From the NCBI RefSeq assembly GCF_031846445.1, contig NZ_JAVRHR010000001.1, positions 1,178,001 to 1,242,000 of the forward strand: 64,000 nucleotides of DNA. Direction: 5' to 3'. Position 1 is the first letter of the stretch. Each line of letters starts with the position of its first letter. The position numbers and the translations under genes were made by a program. The DNA comes from Croceitalea rosinachiae (lineage in GTDB: Bacteria; Bacteroidota; Bacteroidia; Flavobacteriales; Flavobacteriaceae). The notes below the pieces were generated by a model. That model searched no databases and had not been told where the DNA came from. It saw only the letters and a list, made by a program, of their open reading frames with translations. Positions 33,874 through 43,569 of this stretch are shown here, piece after piece.

Positions 33874-34740
33874 TTATCCCCTTCGTTTAAAGTACCCCAA
33901 CAATTTTTTCACGTAGCTTTCATCAACTCTACAGCTAATAACCCCACTTCCTGATTTGGCAAAAGCATCATTAAAATAATCTACACGCTCCAAATGATAT
34001 TTCCAATACTCGTGGCGAACTCTTTTTGAACTGGTATTGACCAGCTGAATAGCTCCTGTTTCTGAATCTTGCACCTGAATCATACCTAAATTGGGAATAT
34101 ATTCTTCTTTTTCATCATAAACCCGAATCCCGGTAACATCATGTTTGTTGCCTGCAATGCGAAGTGTATTATCATAATCTTCAGCAATAAAATCAGAAAG
34201 CACAAAAACGATAGCTTTCTTTTTCATTACGTTTCTTAGAAATTTTAATGCTTCGGATATATTGGTTTCATAACTCTTAGGTTCAAATTCTAACAATTCT
34301 CGAATAATGCGAAGTACATGGCTTTTACCTTTCTTAGGAGGAATGAATAATTCCACTTCATTTGAGAATAAAATGAGCCCGACCTTGTCATTGTTTTGCA
34401 TCGCAGAAAACGCAAGCGTTGCGGAAATCTCAGTAATAACCTCTTTTTTGAACTGATTTGATGTTCCAAAAAGTTCAGAACCGCTTACATCAACCATTAA
34501 CATCATGGTCAATTCGCGTTCTTCTTCAAAAACTTTCACAAAAGGTTCGTTGTAGCGTGCGGTAACGTTCCAATCTATGGCGCGAACATCATCACCAAAT
34601 TGGTATTGCCTTACTTCACTAAAAGTCATACCTCGACCTTTGAAAGTGGAATGATATTCACCTCCAAAAATATGATCAGACAATCGTCTTGTCTTAATCT
34701 CAATCTTACGAACTTTTTTTAGTAACTCTTTTGTATTCAT
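33874..34740 (-). CDS. DUF58-domain protein of the Bat/MoxR operon
   Basis: 288 residues, cytoplasmic. It starts LLKKVRKIEIKTRRLSDHIF and has the DUF58 signature YQFGDDVRAIDWNVTARYN (about 47-65), then a VWA-like fold with MVDVSGSELFG, a DxSxS-type motif. DUF58 proteins accompany MoxR ATPases almost everywhere. It starts 51 bases after moxR and abuts the BatD-like gene. Confidence 0.92.
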   Translation of the reverse strand: MNTKELLKKVRKIEIKTRRLSDHIFGGEYHSTFKGRGMTFSEVRQYQFGDDVRAIDWNVTARYNEPFVKVFEEERELTMMLMVDVSGSELFGTSNQFKKEVITEISATLAFSAMQNNDKVGLILFSNEVELFIPPKKGKSHVLRIIRELLEFEPKSYETNISEALKFLRNVMKKKAIVFVLSDFIAEDYDNTLRIAGNKHDVTGIRVYDEKEEYIPNLGMIQVQDSETGAIQLVNTSSKRVRHEYWKYHLERVDYFNDAFAKSGSGVISCRVDESYVKKLLGYFKRRG

Positions 34741-34791
34741 AAATGTTCAAGGTTTAAGGTTCAACAAATTTTGAACTCGATACTTTGAACT

Positions 34792-35793
34792 TTAAGGCAC
34801 TTCAACCTCGTTTACAATCTTATTTATGATTCCTTCTGAAGTAATATTCTCAGCTTCAGCTTCATATGTGATTCCGATTCTATGCCTAAGAACATCATGA
34901 ACTACAGCACGAACATCTTCTGGAATTACATAGCCTCTTCGTTTTATAAAAGCATAACACTTTGAAGCATTGGCAAGGTTGATGCTACCTCTTGGAGAAG
35001 CACCAAAACTGATAAGGGGTTTTAAATGTTCGAGGTTATATTTTTCTGGATATCTAGTGGCAAAAACAATATCAAGAATGTACTTTTCAATTTTTTCATC
35101 CATATAAACCTCTCGAACTGCTTGCTGTGCACTTAATATTTGTTTGAGGGTCACTACTGGTTTAATGGCCTCTGTACTACCCTTTAAGTTTTGACGGATA
35201 ATTAATTGTTCTTCATTCAACTTTGGATAATCTATTACTGTTTTCAGCATAAATCGGTCAACCTGTGCTTCAGGAAGAGGGTAAGTTCCTTCTTGTTCTA
35301 CAGGATTTTGGGTCGCCATTACTAAAAAAGGAGGTGCAAGCTTAAAAGTTTCATCACCAATAGTCACTTGCTTTTCTTGCATGGCCTCTAATAAGGCGGA
35401 CTGTACTTTGGCTGGGGCACGGTTAATCTCATCGGCAAGAACAAAATTTGCAAAGATTGGGCCTTTTTTTATGGAGAAATCATTTTCCTTTATGTTGTAA
35501 ATCATGGTGCCAACAACATCAGCAGGTAATAAATCGGGAGTGAACTGAATTCTACTGAAACTCCCTTTTACCGCTTTGGCCAAAGTATTAATAGCTAAGG
35601 TTTTTGCTAACCCGGGGACGCCTTCTAACAGAATGTGCCCCTGGCCCAATAACCCTATGAGGAGCCTTTCTATCATATGGTTTTGACCAACGATTGCTTT
35701 ATTCATTTCAAAAGTTAGCAGGTCGATAAAAGCGCTTTCTTTTGCAATTTTCTCGTTCACAGCACTAATGTCTATTGTAGTATTTTCTTCCAT
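34792..35793 (-). CDS. MoxR-family AAA+ ATPase
   Basis: 333 residues, first gene of the Bat operon. The Walker A equivalent is LEGVPGLAKT (about 57-66), Walker B is VLADEINRAPAKVQSALLEAM (middle of the protein), sensor 1 is MATQNP and the arginine-rich lid region contains SFGASPRGSINLA. MoxR ATPases are thought to act as chaperones that remodel VWA proteins, here BatA/BatB and the DUF58 protein. It is divergent from the aldo/keto reductase; the promoter region is 35794-35951. Confidence 0.94.
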   Translation of the reverse strand: MEENTTIDISAVNEKIAKESAFIDLLTFEMNKAIVGQNHMIERLLIGLLGQGHILLEGVPGLAKTLAINTLAKAVKGSFSRIQFTPDLLPADVVGTMIYNIKENDFSIKKGPIFANFVLADEINRAPAKVQSALLEAMQEKQVTIGDETFKLAPPFLVMATQNPVEQEGTYPLPEAQVDRFMLKTVIDYPKLNEEQLIIRQNLKGSTEAIKPVVTLKQILSAQQAVREVYMDEKIEKYILDIVFATRYPEKYNLEHLKPLISFGASPRGSINLANASKCYAFIKRRGYVIPEDVRAVVHDVLRHRIGITYEAEAENITSEGIINKIVNEVEVP

Positions 35794-35951
35794 ACGAAAT
35801 TTTGTAATGACTTATTCTTTGGTTTAAAATTTTAACAGAGTGCAAAATGAAAATTTATTTAAAAATGACCTGTTAATTATTGGTTAAAAAAACTGCGGAA
35901 GCCCTAGTTTTATGAAGAGTTTAAGGTATTAATTTTATATTTTCACATCTT

Positions 35952-36824
35952 ATGCAAAATACATCTTTTTACTCAAAAATTATTGCCGGCACCATGACAT
36001 GGGGCAGCTGGGGAAAGCGACTTTCTACTCGTGAAATAATCGACCTTATGAATTATTGTCTCGAATTAGGGATTAGCAGCTTTGACCATGCTGATATTTA
36101 TGGTGATTACGGCACCGAATCTGACTTTGGTAAAGCCTTTGCTCAGTGTGGAATTAAGCGATCAGATATTCAGTTGATTACCAAATGTGGTATTCAAATG
36201 ATAAATCACAGAAAGAACAAAGTAGCTCATTATCAATATGATTCCGCTTATATTACTTGGTCTGTTGAACAATCTTTAAAAAACTTACAAACTGACTATG
36301 TAGACTTGTTGCTTTTACATCGTCCAAGCCCCTTAATGCAACCAGATGAAATTGCAGAAGCTATTCAAAATCTTTTGGCCGATGGTAAGATTAAAAAATT
36401 TGGTGTCTCAAATTTTACTCCCCCCCAAATAGAAATGTTAGAGATGGTGTTGCCAGTAGAGGCAAATCAAGTAGAATTTTCACTGACCCATGACGATCCA
36501 ATGTATGATGGAACTTTCAATGATTGTATTGCCAATAAGAGAATGGCAATGTCTTGGAGTCCGCTAGGCACTTATTTTAGAGAAGAAAATCAACAGAACT
36601 CTAGAATTAAGTTGGTTATTGATGGACTAAAAGAAAAATACGATGTTGATGAAAGTCAATTACTACTTGCCTTCATTTTAAAACACCCGGTTGGAATATA
36701 TCCGGTTGTAGGTACAGCTACAAAAGATCGATTAAAAGCTTCTATGCAAGCGGTCAATATTAATTTAGACTTGCAAGATTGGTTTAAGTTACTTGAAGCC
36801 AGTAAAGGAGAGCCAATACCATAA
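35952..36824 (+). CDS. Aldo/keto reductase
   Basis: 290 residues, NADPH-dependent TIM-barrel oxidoreductase. The catalytic tetrad is suggested by D43/Y-containing FDHADIYGDYGTE, the lysine in LITKCGIQ and the histidine in DLLLLHRPSPLMQ; GVSNFTPPQIEML and SWSPLG are also typical. Most like the YdhF-type subgroup. It is followed 6 bases later by an SDR, and then by the AlbA_2 gene overlapping the SDR, forming a three-gene plus-strand unit. Confidence 0.92.
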   Translation: MQNTSFYSKIIAGTMTWGSWGKRLSTREIIDLMNYCLELGISSFDHADIYGDYGTESDFGKAFAQCGIKRSDIQLITKCGIQMINHRKNKVAHYQYDSAYITWSVEQSLKNLQTDYVDLLLLHRPSPLMQPDEIAEAIQNLLADGKIKKFGVSNFTPPQIEMLEMVLPVEANQVEFSLTHDDPMYDGTFNDCIANKRMAMSWSPLGTYFREENQQNSRIKLVIDGLKEKYDVDESQLLLAFILKHPVGIYPVVGTATKDRLKASMQAVNINLDLQDWFKLLEASKGEPIP

Positions 36825-36830
36825 TTTATT

Positions 36831-37586
36831 ATGTCAAAAACTGCATTAATTACTGGGGCAACTAGTGGAATAGGCAAAGCTACGGCTGAATTGTTTGCTC
36901 AAAATGGATTTCAACTGATACTCTGTGGAAGGCGCCAAGATAGGCTAGATTACTTAGAAGAAAAACTCGGTAAGGCCACTAATATGATCACCTTAAATTT
37001 TGATGTAAGAGAAAGAAAAGCGGTATTTGATTCGGTAGCATCACTTCCAGCTAACTTTTCTGTAATAGATGTATTGATTAATAATGCTGGTAATGCCCAT
37101 GGGCTTGACCCTATTGAAAATGGGAATCTCGATGATTGGGATGCCATGCTCGATATCAATGTAAAAGGATTGCTTTATGTTTCAAAAGCAGTTCTGCCAC
37201 AAATGGTCGAACGAAAAGAAGGTCATATTATCAATATTGGCTCTACAGCGGGTAAAGAAGTGTATCCCAAGGGTAATGTGTATTGTGCAAGCAAGTACGC
37301 CGTAGATGCAATTAACCAAGGCATGCGAATAGATTTGAATGAATATGGGATTCGAGTTGGAGCTGTGAATCCCGGCCTTGTGGAAACTGAATTTAGTGAG
37401 GTCCGTTTTAAAGGAGATACTCAGAGAGCAGAAAAAGTATACCAAGGCTACCAACCGTTAAGACCTGAAGATGTTGCAGACATTATCCATTTTGTAGTCA
37501 CTAGACCCTATTACGTTAACATAGCCGATTTAGTAGTGATGTCAACAGCTCAAGCAAGTTCTACTATTGTGAAGAAAAGTTTATGA
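36831..37586 (+). CDS. SDR-family oxidoreductase (YdfG-like)
   Basis: 251 residues. Cofactor motif TGATSGIGKATAELF at the N-terminus with CGRR after strand 2, which favours NADP; NNAGNA in the middle; active-site serine in NIGSTAG and YCASKYAVDAI, the YxxxK motif. Resembles 3-hydroxy acid dehydrogenase YdfG. It is 6 bases after the aldo/keto reductase gene and overlaps the next gene by four bases. Confidence 0.93.
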   Translation: MSKTALITGATSGIGKATAELFAQNGFQLILCGRRQDRLDYLEEKLGKATNMITLNFDVRERKAVFDSVASLPANFSVIDVLINNAGNAHGLDPIENGNLDDWDAMLDINVKGLLYVSKAVLPQMVERKEGHIINIGSTAGKEVYPKGNVYCASKYAVDAINQGMRIDLNEYGIRVGAVNPGLVETEFSEVRFKGDTQRAEKVYQGYQPLRPEDVADIIHFVVTRPYYVNIADLVVMSTAQASSTIVKKSL

Positions 37587-38719
37587 TCAATAAACGTCTT
37601 TTAGTCAAAAACTTACTTGCTCATAACGATGAAAATAGTTTCTATGACAAAAAACGCTTTATTTCTATTGGTGAAAAAGAGGGTAAGGCAAAATTTCTAA
37701 AGCATGTTTGCGCATTGGCAAATAGCAATCCCCAAAACAATTCTTTCATTGTTGTGGGTGTTGAAGATGAAGATAATAAAATTGTTGGGGTTGATTTTTT
37801 TGACGATAGTAAAATTCAAAATTTGGTCAATGCCTATTTAGATAATCCTCCCAAAATTTCATATGAAAACATACCTTTTCCACACTTGCCCGACGGCAAG
37901 GTAGTGGGGTTAGTGACTATAATGTCTAATGGTCAGGTATGCGCCTTGCGAAAGAATATTTGGAAGTATTATGGGGGAGCAGTTTTTTTTAGAGAGGGCA
38001 GCATAAGCCTGCCCAAGGCGTTTGATATAAAATTGGAGGATATCAATTCTAATAAGGTTGCCACTATAGAGCTGCACGCCAAAAACAATATTGAGTTGAC
38101 CTTGGATGGGGTAATCGATTTTATCAATAACCGTCATGCCGATTTGAGCAGTAATTATAAAGTTTTCAAAGAGCAGTTTGTGCTTTGTTGGGCAGGGCAT
38201 GAGAAAAAGGTAAAAAGGCAAGTTTATTATTCCCGGGTTGATATTGAACTCATCAATGAACAAGTAAAACTATTTTACTCCGCCTTAGATGAAATTACAA
38301 TTACCTATGATGAAGATTCTTTTACAATTCTTGAATTCGTACAACTTGGATTGAGTAAAAAACAAAAATATTATCCGCTTGAAGAAGTTACAATCACCTT
38401 TTCTGACAATGGGAACTATACGATTAACAGTGAATTAATTTTTGAACCTCCGCAATATGATAAAAAAACCCTTTATCATATTTTTAATGCGAACAACGCC
38501 TTGTTGCAAAAATTAGAGAAGAAAATACAGTTGACAGCTGCCGAAAAAGTTGATTTAGAATTTTTACCCGATACGTATTTGATTTGTTATCTCAATGGTT
38601 TTGAAGATGCAAAAGAGCAAATGGAGCTGGCAAGAGCAATTCTTAAAAAAATGGACACAAGCATTTATCAATCTTTAAAAGAGTCGCTTAGGGTTTTGAG
38701 AAAGGTGAGGTACAACTAA
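37583..38719 (+). CDS. AlbA_2 (Schlafen-like) domain protein
   Basis: 378 residues. The N-terminal 150 residues match the AlbA_2/Schlafen type: a conserved early acidic stretch (GEKEGKAKFLKHVCALANS), the SFIVVGVEDEDNKIVGV segment and FFREGSISLPKA. AlbA_2 domains bind nucleic acid and often sit next to regulatory domains. The remaining 230 residues are not recognised. The gene overlaps the SDR by four bases, and its end overlaps the convergent amylosucrase gene by four bases. Its role with two oxidoreductases is unknown. Confidence 0.75.
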   Translation: MINKRLLVKNLLAHNDENSFYDKKRFISIGEKEGKAKFLKHVCALANSNPQNNSFIVVGVEDEDNKIVGVDFFDDSKIQNLVNAYLDNPPKISYENIPFPHLPDGKVVGLVTIMSNGQVCALRKNIWKYYGGAVFFREGSISLPKAFDIKLEDINSNKVATIELHAKNNIELTLDGVIDFINNRHADLSSNYKVFKEQFVLCWAGHEKKVKRQVYYSRVDIELINEQVKLFYSALDEITITYDEDSFTILEFVQLGLSKKQKYYPLEEVTITFSDNGNYTINSELIFEPPQYDKKTLYHIFNANNALLQKLEKKIQLTAAEKVDLEFLPDTYLICYLNGFEDAKEQMELARAILKKMDTSIYQSLKESLRVLRKVRYN

Positions 38720-40641
38720 TCTTTTTGCAGCCAGAGCAATTGATATGGGTTTACTTCTAAAAACCCACTAGTCAATTTTATGCTGTCGTACGTTATTAAA
38801 TCGTGACATTCTTGGTTTCTTAAATAACCTAATTTAGATATCCAGCTTGCATCAATGACTTGTGGACTATTGTCAAAATTTGCAATAACAAGTAAACCAT
38901 CTTTTGTTTTTGAGCTTCGCTCAAAGATCATAATGTGTTCATTGCCCGTATGATAAATCTCCCAATTGCTTTTATCAGCAAAAACGGAATTTTTCTTTCG
39001 AATGGCAATCATTTTTTTTAGCTTGTGATAAATTTCAGTTTGTGGAGTCGTCTTTTTTGTTAATGCATCAATAACATTCCAGTCTTGTTGAGGCCTATTC
39101 ACCCAGCGACTATCTTCTTTTTTATTGGCGTTATTTAAAAAAGAATAATCGTTCAAGGTGCCAATTTCATCACCAGCATAAATTAGAGGTATTCCACCAA
39201 AAGACAATATGATACCATGCATCATGATAATTTTGTCGATGGCCTGACGAATCAATTCAGAATTTTTTTCCTGTAATCCTTTTTCAAGTCCTAATAATGA
39301 GGCAGCACTGCCAGTAATTCTACCATCCCCGGTCTTAGGGTTGTACATAAAACTTAGCCCTTTAGCCGGTGACCAATCAAGTCGTTGACAGTAATAATCC
39401 AATAAGAATTTTCGATGCCCTTGGGGGTTCCATCCCAACTCATTAATAAATTGGTTATCTAACCCCAGTCCAATATCATCATGACAGCGAATGTAATTCA
39501 CCCATGTTCCATCTACTGGCTTTTTGGGCGCATTAGTTAGACTTTTATGAAGCAACGCTGTTTTTTTTGTGGCGATAGAATTCCATAATAAAGCCATCAA
39601 TGAAGCATTATAAGCAATTTCACATTCATTACCCGTTTTTGATTCTTCGCCAAAATATTTAACAATATCCGAAGGTGCAACAATGGCTTCTGCTAGCAGT
39701 ATGGTACCAGGTGCAATTACTTGAAGACACATTCTAAAAAGAGAAATAATATTATGTGCTTGAGGAAGGTTTTGAGAGTTGGTCCCCAACTTTTTCGAGA
39801 GGAATGCCAATGCATCAAAACGCACCACATCTACACCCAAATTAGAAAGTTCCACCAAATTAGAGAGCATCGCGATAAAGACATTAGGGTTTGTATAGTT
39901 TAAATCCCATTGATACGAATTAAAAACCGTCATCACCCATTTTTCCATTTCGGCTATATAGGTGAAATTGCCTGGAGACGTTTCAGGAAAGACCTCAGGA
40001 AGGGTCTTTTCAAACTCTTTTGGTATTGTTTGGTCAGCATAAGAATAATAATAAGCTTGATATTTTTTATCACCAGCTTTTGCCTTTTTTGCCCATTGAT
40101 GTTCATCTGATGTATGGTTGACCACAAAGTCGAGCATCAGGTACATTTTCTTTTTTTGAAGAATTGAGGTGAGTTCTTGTAAGTCTTTTTTAGTGCCGTA
40201 TTGCTTGTCAATTTTTGTATAACTATTCACAGCATAACCACCATCATTTTCTCCTTTTGGTCTAGTGGTAATTGGCATCAGGTGCAAAAAATTGACACCT
40301 AAATCTTCAAAATAAGATAACCTGTCTTGAAGGCCCTTGAGATTTTTATTAAAATGGTCAACATAAAGTTGCATGCCCATCAACTTTTCTGATTGATACC
40401 AATTACCCACTTCTATTCTATGTATGTCTTGCTTTTTAAGAATTTGAGGACGTTTTTCAAATAATTTTGGAAGAATCAATAATAGATTTTCAAATGCCTT
40501 ATTTTGAGAATCAGGATAAATAGATAGAAACAAATCTTTGATTAAAGTAAGATTAGTCGCTAACCGTAATTCAAATAAAGTGTCAAGGTCTTTTTTCTTC
40601 GATTTTGAAGAAACTAGTCTATGCAACGCGGCCTGGTTCAT
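38716..40641 (-). CDS. Amylosucrase-type GH13 enzyme
   Basis: 641 residues, the size of amylosucrases (GH13 subfamily 4), which split sucrose to fructose and extend a glucan with the glucose. Visible: an N-terminal helical domain, LDFVVNHTSDEHQWA (conserved region I), DVVRFDALAFL with the nucleophile aspartate, ILLAEAIVAP with the acid/base glutamate and YIRCHDDIGLGLD with the stabiliser aspartate. TNSQNLPQAHN following the nucleophile is a strong amylosucrase/sucrose-hydrolase feature. No signal peptide, so sucrose must be taken up. A fructokinase-like gene ends one base upstream in the same operon. Sucrose hydrolase is the main alternative. Confidence 0.85.
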   Translation of the reverse strand: MNQAALHRLVSSKSKKKDLDTLFELRLATNLTLIKDLFLSIYPDSQNKAFENLLLILPKLFEKRPQILKKQDIHRIEVGNWYQSEKLMGMQLYVDHFNKNLKGLQDRLSYFEDLGVNFLHLMPITTRPKGENDGGYAVNSYTKIDKQYGTKKDLQELTSILQKKKMYLMLDFVVNHTSDEHQWAKKAKAGDKKYQAYYYSYADQTIPKEFEKTLPEVFPETSPGNFTYIAEMEKWVMTVFNSYQWDLNYTNPNVFIAMLSNLVELSNLGVDVVRFDALAFLSKKLGTNSQNLPQAHNIISLFRMCLQVIAPGTILLAEAIVAPSDIVKYFGEESKTGNECEIAYNASLMALLWNSIATKKTALLHKSLTNAPKKPVDGTWVNYIRCHDDIGLGLDNQFINELGWNPQGHRKFLLDYYCQRLDWSPAKGLSFMYNPKTGDGRITGSAASLLGLEKGLQEKNSELIRQAIDKIIMMHGIILSFGGIPLIYAGDEIGTLNDYSFLNNANKKEDSRWVNRPQQDWNVIDALTKKTTPQTEIYHKLKKMIAIRKKNSVFADKSNWEIYHTGNEHIMIFERSSKTKDGLLVIANFDNSPQVIDASWISKLGYLRNQECHDLITYDSIKLTSGFLEVNPYQLLWLQKD

Positions 40642-40642
40642 T

Positions 40643-41587
40643 TTAAGCTTCTAGTTGTTTTAAGGTGGGCAAAGCTATAATTGCCCCATAGTTGGTAGTA
40701 GTGATGGCGCCGGCTTTGTTCGCTTTTTCAACCATTTTCAACAATAATGAAGCATTATCAAAGATTGTGTTGAAATTAGGTAATTTAGAAATTTGGTACA
40801 ATAGGCACCCAATAAAAGCATCGCCAGCACCAGTTGTATCTACTGGAGAAACTTTAACACTCGGTACAGTTTGCTGCAAAGTTTCCATACTTACAAAAGT
40901 ACCTTCTTTACCCAAGGTAATAGTGATAATTTTTGCCCCAGCCTCATGAAGAACCTTACAGGCATCTTCTGCGGTATCTCTACCAGAAAGCAGTAAAGCC
41001 TCTTCTAAACTGAATTTGCATAGATGTGATTTTTGTACATAAGGCATGCACTTTTTAATAAAAACCGATTCATTGTTTTTCCAAAGATCAATTCTAAAAT
41101 TTGGGTCAAAACTTATAAACGAATCTTTGGTCAATGCATCAAAAAAGTAATGCCCATAAGCTTCTTCAAGGGCGCCTCCAAGCATGGCTGTCGCAGCTCC
41201 AAGATGAATTATATTTCGTTCAAATTCTTTTTTGATGTTAGAGTCATATTTTAATTCTTTATCAGCGCCCCGATTAAAAACAAAGTCACGCTCTCCATCT
41301 TCTGCCAATGAAACAAAAGCTAAAGTGGTGAACGTTTTAGATCGTTGAGCCATAGAAATGTCCACATTTTCATTTTTGAGCACATCGAGTAAAAAAGATC
41401 CGAATGGATCTTTTCCAACACAACCTATAAATGAACTTTTACCTCCCAATTTGGCTATAGCACAAGCGACATTGGCAGGAGCACCCCCAGCTTTTTTAGT
41501 AAAATCCATGGCTTTTGAAAGGTCGCTGCCTTGGTTTTCGGCAACAAAATCAATAAGAAGTTCACCGATACAAAAAACTCGGGTCAT
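40643..41587 (-). CDS. PfkB-family fructokinase
   Basis: 314 residues from the ATG at 41587 (MTRVFCIGELLIDF); a longer reading adds 9 residues. Ribokinase-fold sugar kinase with KKAGGAPANVACAIAKLGG near the N-terminus, the substrate-binding motif of fructokinases, and DTTGAGDAFIGCLL near the C-terminus with the catalytic aspartate. One base separates its stop from the amylosucrase start, so the two are co-translated; fructose is therefore the natural substrate. The gene is divergent from a metallophosphoesterase. Confidence 0.9.
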   Translation of the reverse strand: MTRVFCIGELLIDFVAENQGSDLSKAMDFTKKAGGAPANVACAIAKLGGKSSFIGCVGKDPFGSFLLDVLKNENVDISMAQRSKTFTTLAFVSLAEDGERDFVFNRGADKELKYDSNIKKEFERNIIHLGAATAMLGGALEEAYGHYFFDALTKDSFISFDPNFRIDLWKNNESVFIKKCMPYVQKSHLCKFSLEEALLLSGRDTAEDACKVLHEAGAKIITITLGKEGTFVSMETLQQTVPSVKVSPVDTTGAGDAFIGCLLYQISKLPNFNTIFDNASLLLKMVEKANKAGAITTTNYGAIIALPTLKQLEA

Positions 41588-41730
41588 GATTTGATGATTA
41601 AAATGAGAATACAAGGTACATAGAATTCTATTCCCTGTACAAAAAATATCGAACTCGGTTTTTTAAATCTTAACCGAAACTTTTCATCTAAAGATATAAT
41701 TGTGTTTAATATTGCCAAAAATTTAAGATA

Positions 41731-42456
41731 ATGCGAAGACTCGTTATTGGCGATGTCCATTCTGGGCTTAAGGGTCTGAAACAATTGTTAGCACGTGCAA
41801 AGGTTACTCCACAAGATCATCTTGTCTTTTTGGGTGATTATGTGGATTCTTGGAGTGATGCTTTTGAGACAGTATCATTTTTGATTGCTTTGAATGAATC
41901 GCATAATTGTACTTTTATTCGCGGTAATCACGATGAGCTTTGTAAAGACTGGATGTTGACAGGAGAGGAGAATCCGACATGGTTGGCGCACGGTGGAGTA
42001 GCAACAAGAGATTCTTATCTTAAGGCGGGTAAGCAGCACTGGAAACCGCACTTGAATTTTTATGAGTCGTTGAAAAACACCTATATTGATAAAGACAATA
42101 GGTTATATCTGCATGCTGGATTCACTAATCTTAAGGGAATAGATTACGAGTATTTTGAAAAATTATTTTATTGGGATAGGACCCTTTGGGAACTTGCCAA
42201 AGCACTTGATGCTAACCTTAAGCCGGAAGATAAAGACTACCCAAAACGATTGACACATTATAAAGAGATTTTTATTGGTCATACGCCACTTTCAAAAACA
42301 GGTATCGCAATACCAGAAAACGGAGCTAATGTCTGGAATGTTGATACCGGGGCCGCTTTTAAAGGACCTCTAAGCGCTATGGATGTAAACACAAAGGAAT
42401 TTTGGCAAAGTGAACCCGTTCAAAGTTTCTATCCGAATGAAAAAGGAAGAAACTAA
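41731..42456 (+). CDS. Metallophosphoesterase (PP2A/ApaH-like phosphatase)
   Basis: 241 residues with the full calcineurin-like motif set in order: GDVH (D8, H10), GDYVD, RGNHDEL, a histidine in LAHGG, and IGHTPLSKTG with a late NVDTGAAF. These bind two metals. The family includes bacterial Ser/Thr phosphatases and diadenosine tetraphosphatases; the sequence does not decide which. No signal peptide. The acyl-ACP desaturase gene follows after 56 bases. Confidence 0.9.
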   Translation: MRRLVIGDVHSGLKGLKQLLARAKVTPQDHLVFLGDYVDSWSDAFETVSFLIALNESHNCTFIRGNHDELCKDWMLTGEENPTWLAHGGVATRDSYLKAGKQHWKPHLNFYESLKNTYIDKDNRLYLHAGFTNLKGIDYEYFEKLFYWDRTLWELAKALDANLKPEDKDYPKRLTHYKEIFIGHTPLSKTGIAIPENGANVWNVDTGAAFKGPLSAMDVNTKEFWQSEPVQSFYPNEKGRN

Positions 42457-42512
42457 ATTTAAAAGATCCGATTTCGGATAATATTAATGACCTTTACTTA
42501 AAATCGCTTTCC

Positions 42513-43508
42513 ATGTCGTTAAAGAATATACGTTTAGAAGTAATGCAGGCCATAGAACCAAAAGTTCAAGGTTTTATGGAAGACTTTTTGGTGCCCATTG
42601 AAAAGATATGGCAGCCTACAGATTTTTTGCCTAACTCTCAAGAAGATACTTTTTTTGATGAAGTGCAACAAATTCGTGAAGAATCAAAAGAGTTGGGATA
42701 TGACTTCTGGGTGACTTTAGTCGCTGATACCATAACGGAAGAAGCTTTGCCTACCTACGAATCTTGGTTAATGGATGTTGAGGGTATTGATCAACATTCA
42801 GGTAAAGATAATGGCTGGTCAAAATGGGTTCGTGCATGGACTGCTGAGGAAAATAGACATGGCGATGTACTTAATAAGTATTTGTATTTGTCTGGTAGAG
42901 TGAACATGCGTGAAATAGAAATCACAACCCAACATCTAATTGCTGATGGATTTGATATAGGCACAGATAGAGATCCTTATAAAAATTTTGTGTACACTAC
43001 TTTTCAAGAACTTGCTACCAACATTTCACATAAAAGAGTGGGTCAAATGGCAAAGAAAAAAGGTAATGCATTACTTGGTAAGATGTGCACTATAATAGCG
43101 GGTGATGAAATGCGCCATCATTTAGCTTATAGAGAGTTTGTGAAAACTATTTTTGGTCAAGATTCCGATGGGATGATGCTTGCTTTTGCCGATATGATGA
43201 GAAAGAAAATTGTTATGCCAGCTCATTTTTTAAGAGAATCTGGCGGCGAAAGCAGTTCTGCATTTGAGTTGTTTTCTAATTGCGCACAAAGACTCGGTGT
43301 TTATACGGCGCAGGACTATGTTGATATTTTGAGGAAATTGAATGATTATTGGGATATAGGTAATGTAACTTCTCTTTCGGAGCAAGCCGAGAAAGCCCGT
43401 GATTATTTAATGAAATTACCAGATAGATTACAACGAATTTCAGAACGCATGCAGTTTGGTCAAGACCAATATAAATTTAAATGGGTTGAGGCGAATGGAA
43501 TGCTATAA
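42513..43508 (+). CDS. Acyl-ACP desaturase (diiron, stearoyl-ACP type)
   Basis: Soluble desaturase that inserts a double bond into acyl-ACP with oxygen and ferredoxin. 331 residues. The two diiron half-motifs are EENRHG (E113, H116) and DEMRHH (E199, H202), with further ligands E76 and E166 in TITEEALP and TTFQELATN. This is the FA_desaturase_2 family known from plant plastids and some bacteria; it suits cold-adapted marine bacteria that tune membrane fluidity. The gene is closed by a strong bidirectional terminator. Confidence 0.93.
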   Translation: MSLKNIRLEVMQAIEPKVQGFMEDFLVPIEKIWQPTDFLPNSQEDTFFDEVQQIREESKELGYDFWVTLVADTITEEALPTYESWLMDVEGIDQHSGKDNGWSKWVRAWTAEENRHGDVLNKYLYLSGRVNMREIEITTQHLIADGFDIGTDRDPYKNFVYTTFQELATNISHKRVGQMAKKKGNALLGKMCTIIAGDEMRHHLAYREFVKTIFGQDSDGMMLAFADMMRKKIVMPAHFLRESGGESSSAFELFSNCAQRLGVYTAQDYVDILRKLNDYWDIGNVTSLSEQAEKARDYLMKLPDRLQRISERMQFGQDQYKFKWVEANGML

Positions 43509-43511
43509 TAA

Positions 43512-43545
43512 AAAACCGGCTTCGAAAGAAGCCGGTTTTCTTTTG
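43512..43545. terminator. Bidirectional terminator between desaturase and COG3743-like gene
   Basis: Perfect 12-bp stem AAAACCGGCTTC/GAAGCCGGTTTT closed by a GAAA tetraloop, T-rich on both strands. Confidence 0.93.
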
Positions 43546-43569
43546 GTGGTTATTAAGCGCAGAAACTTT

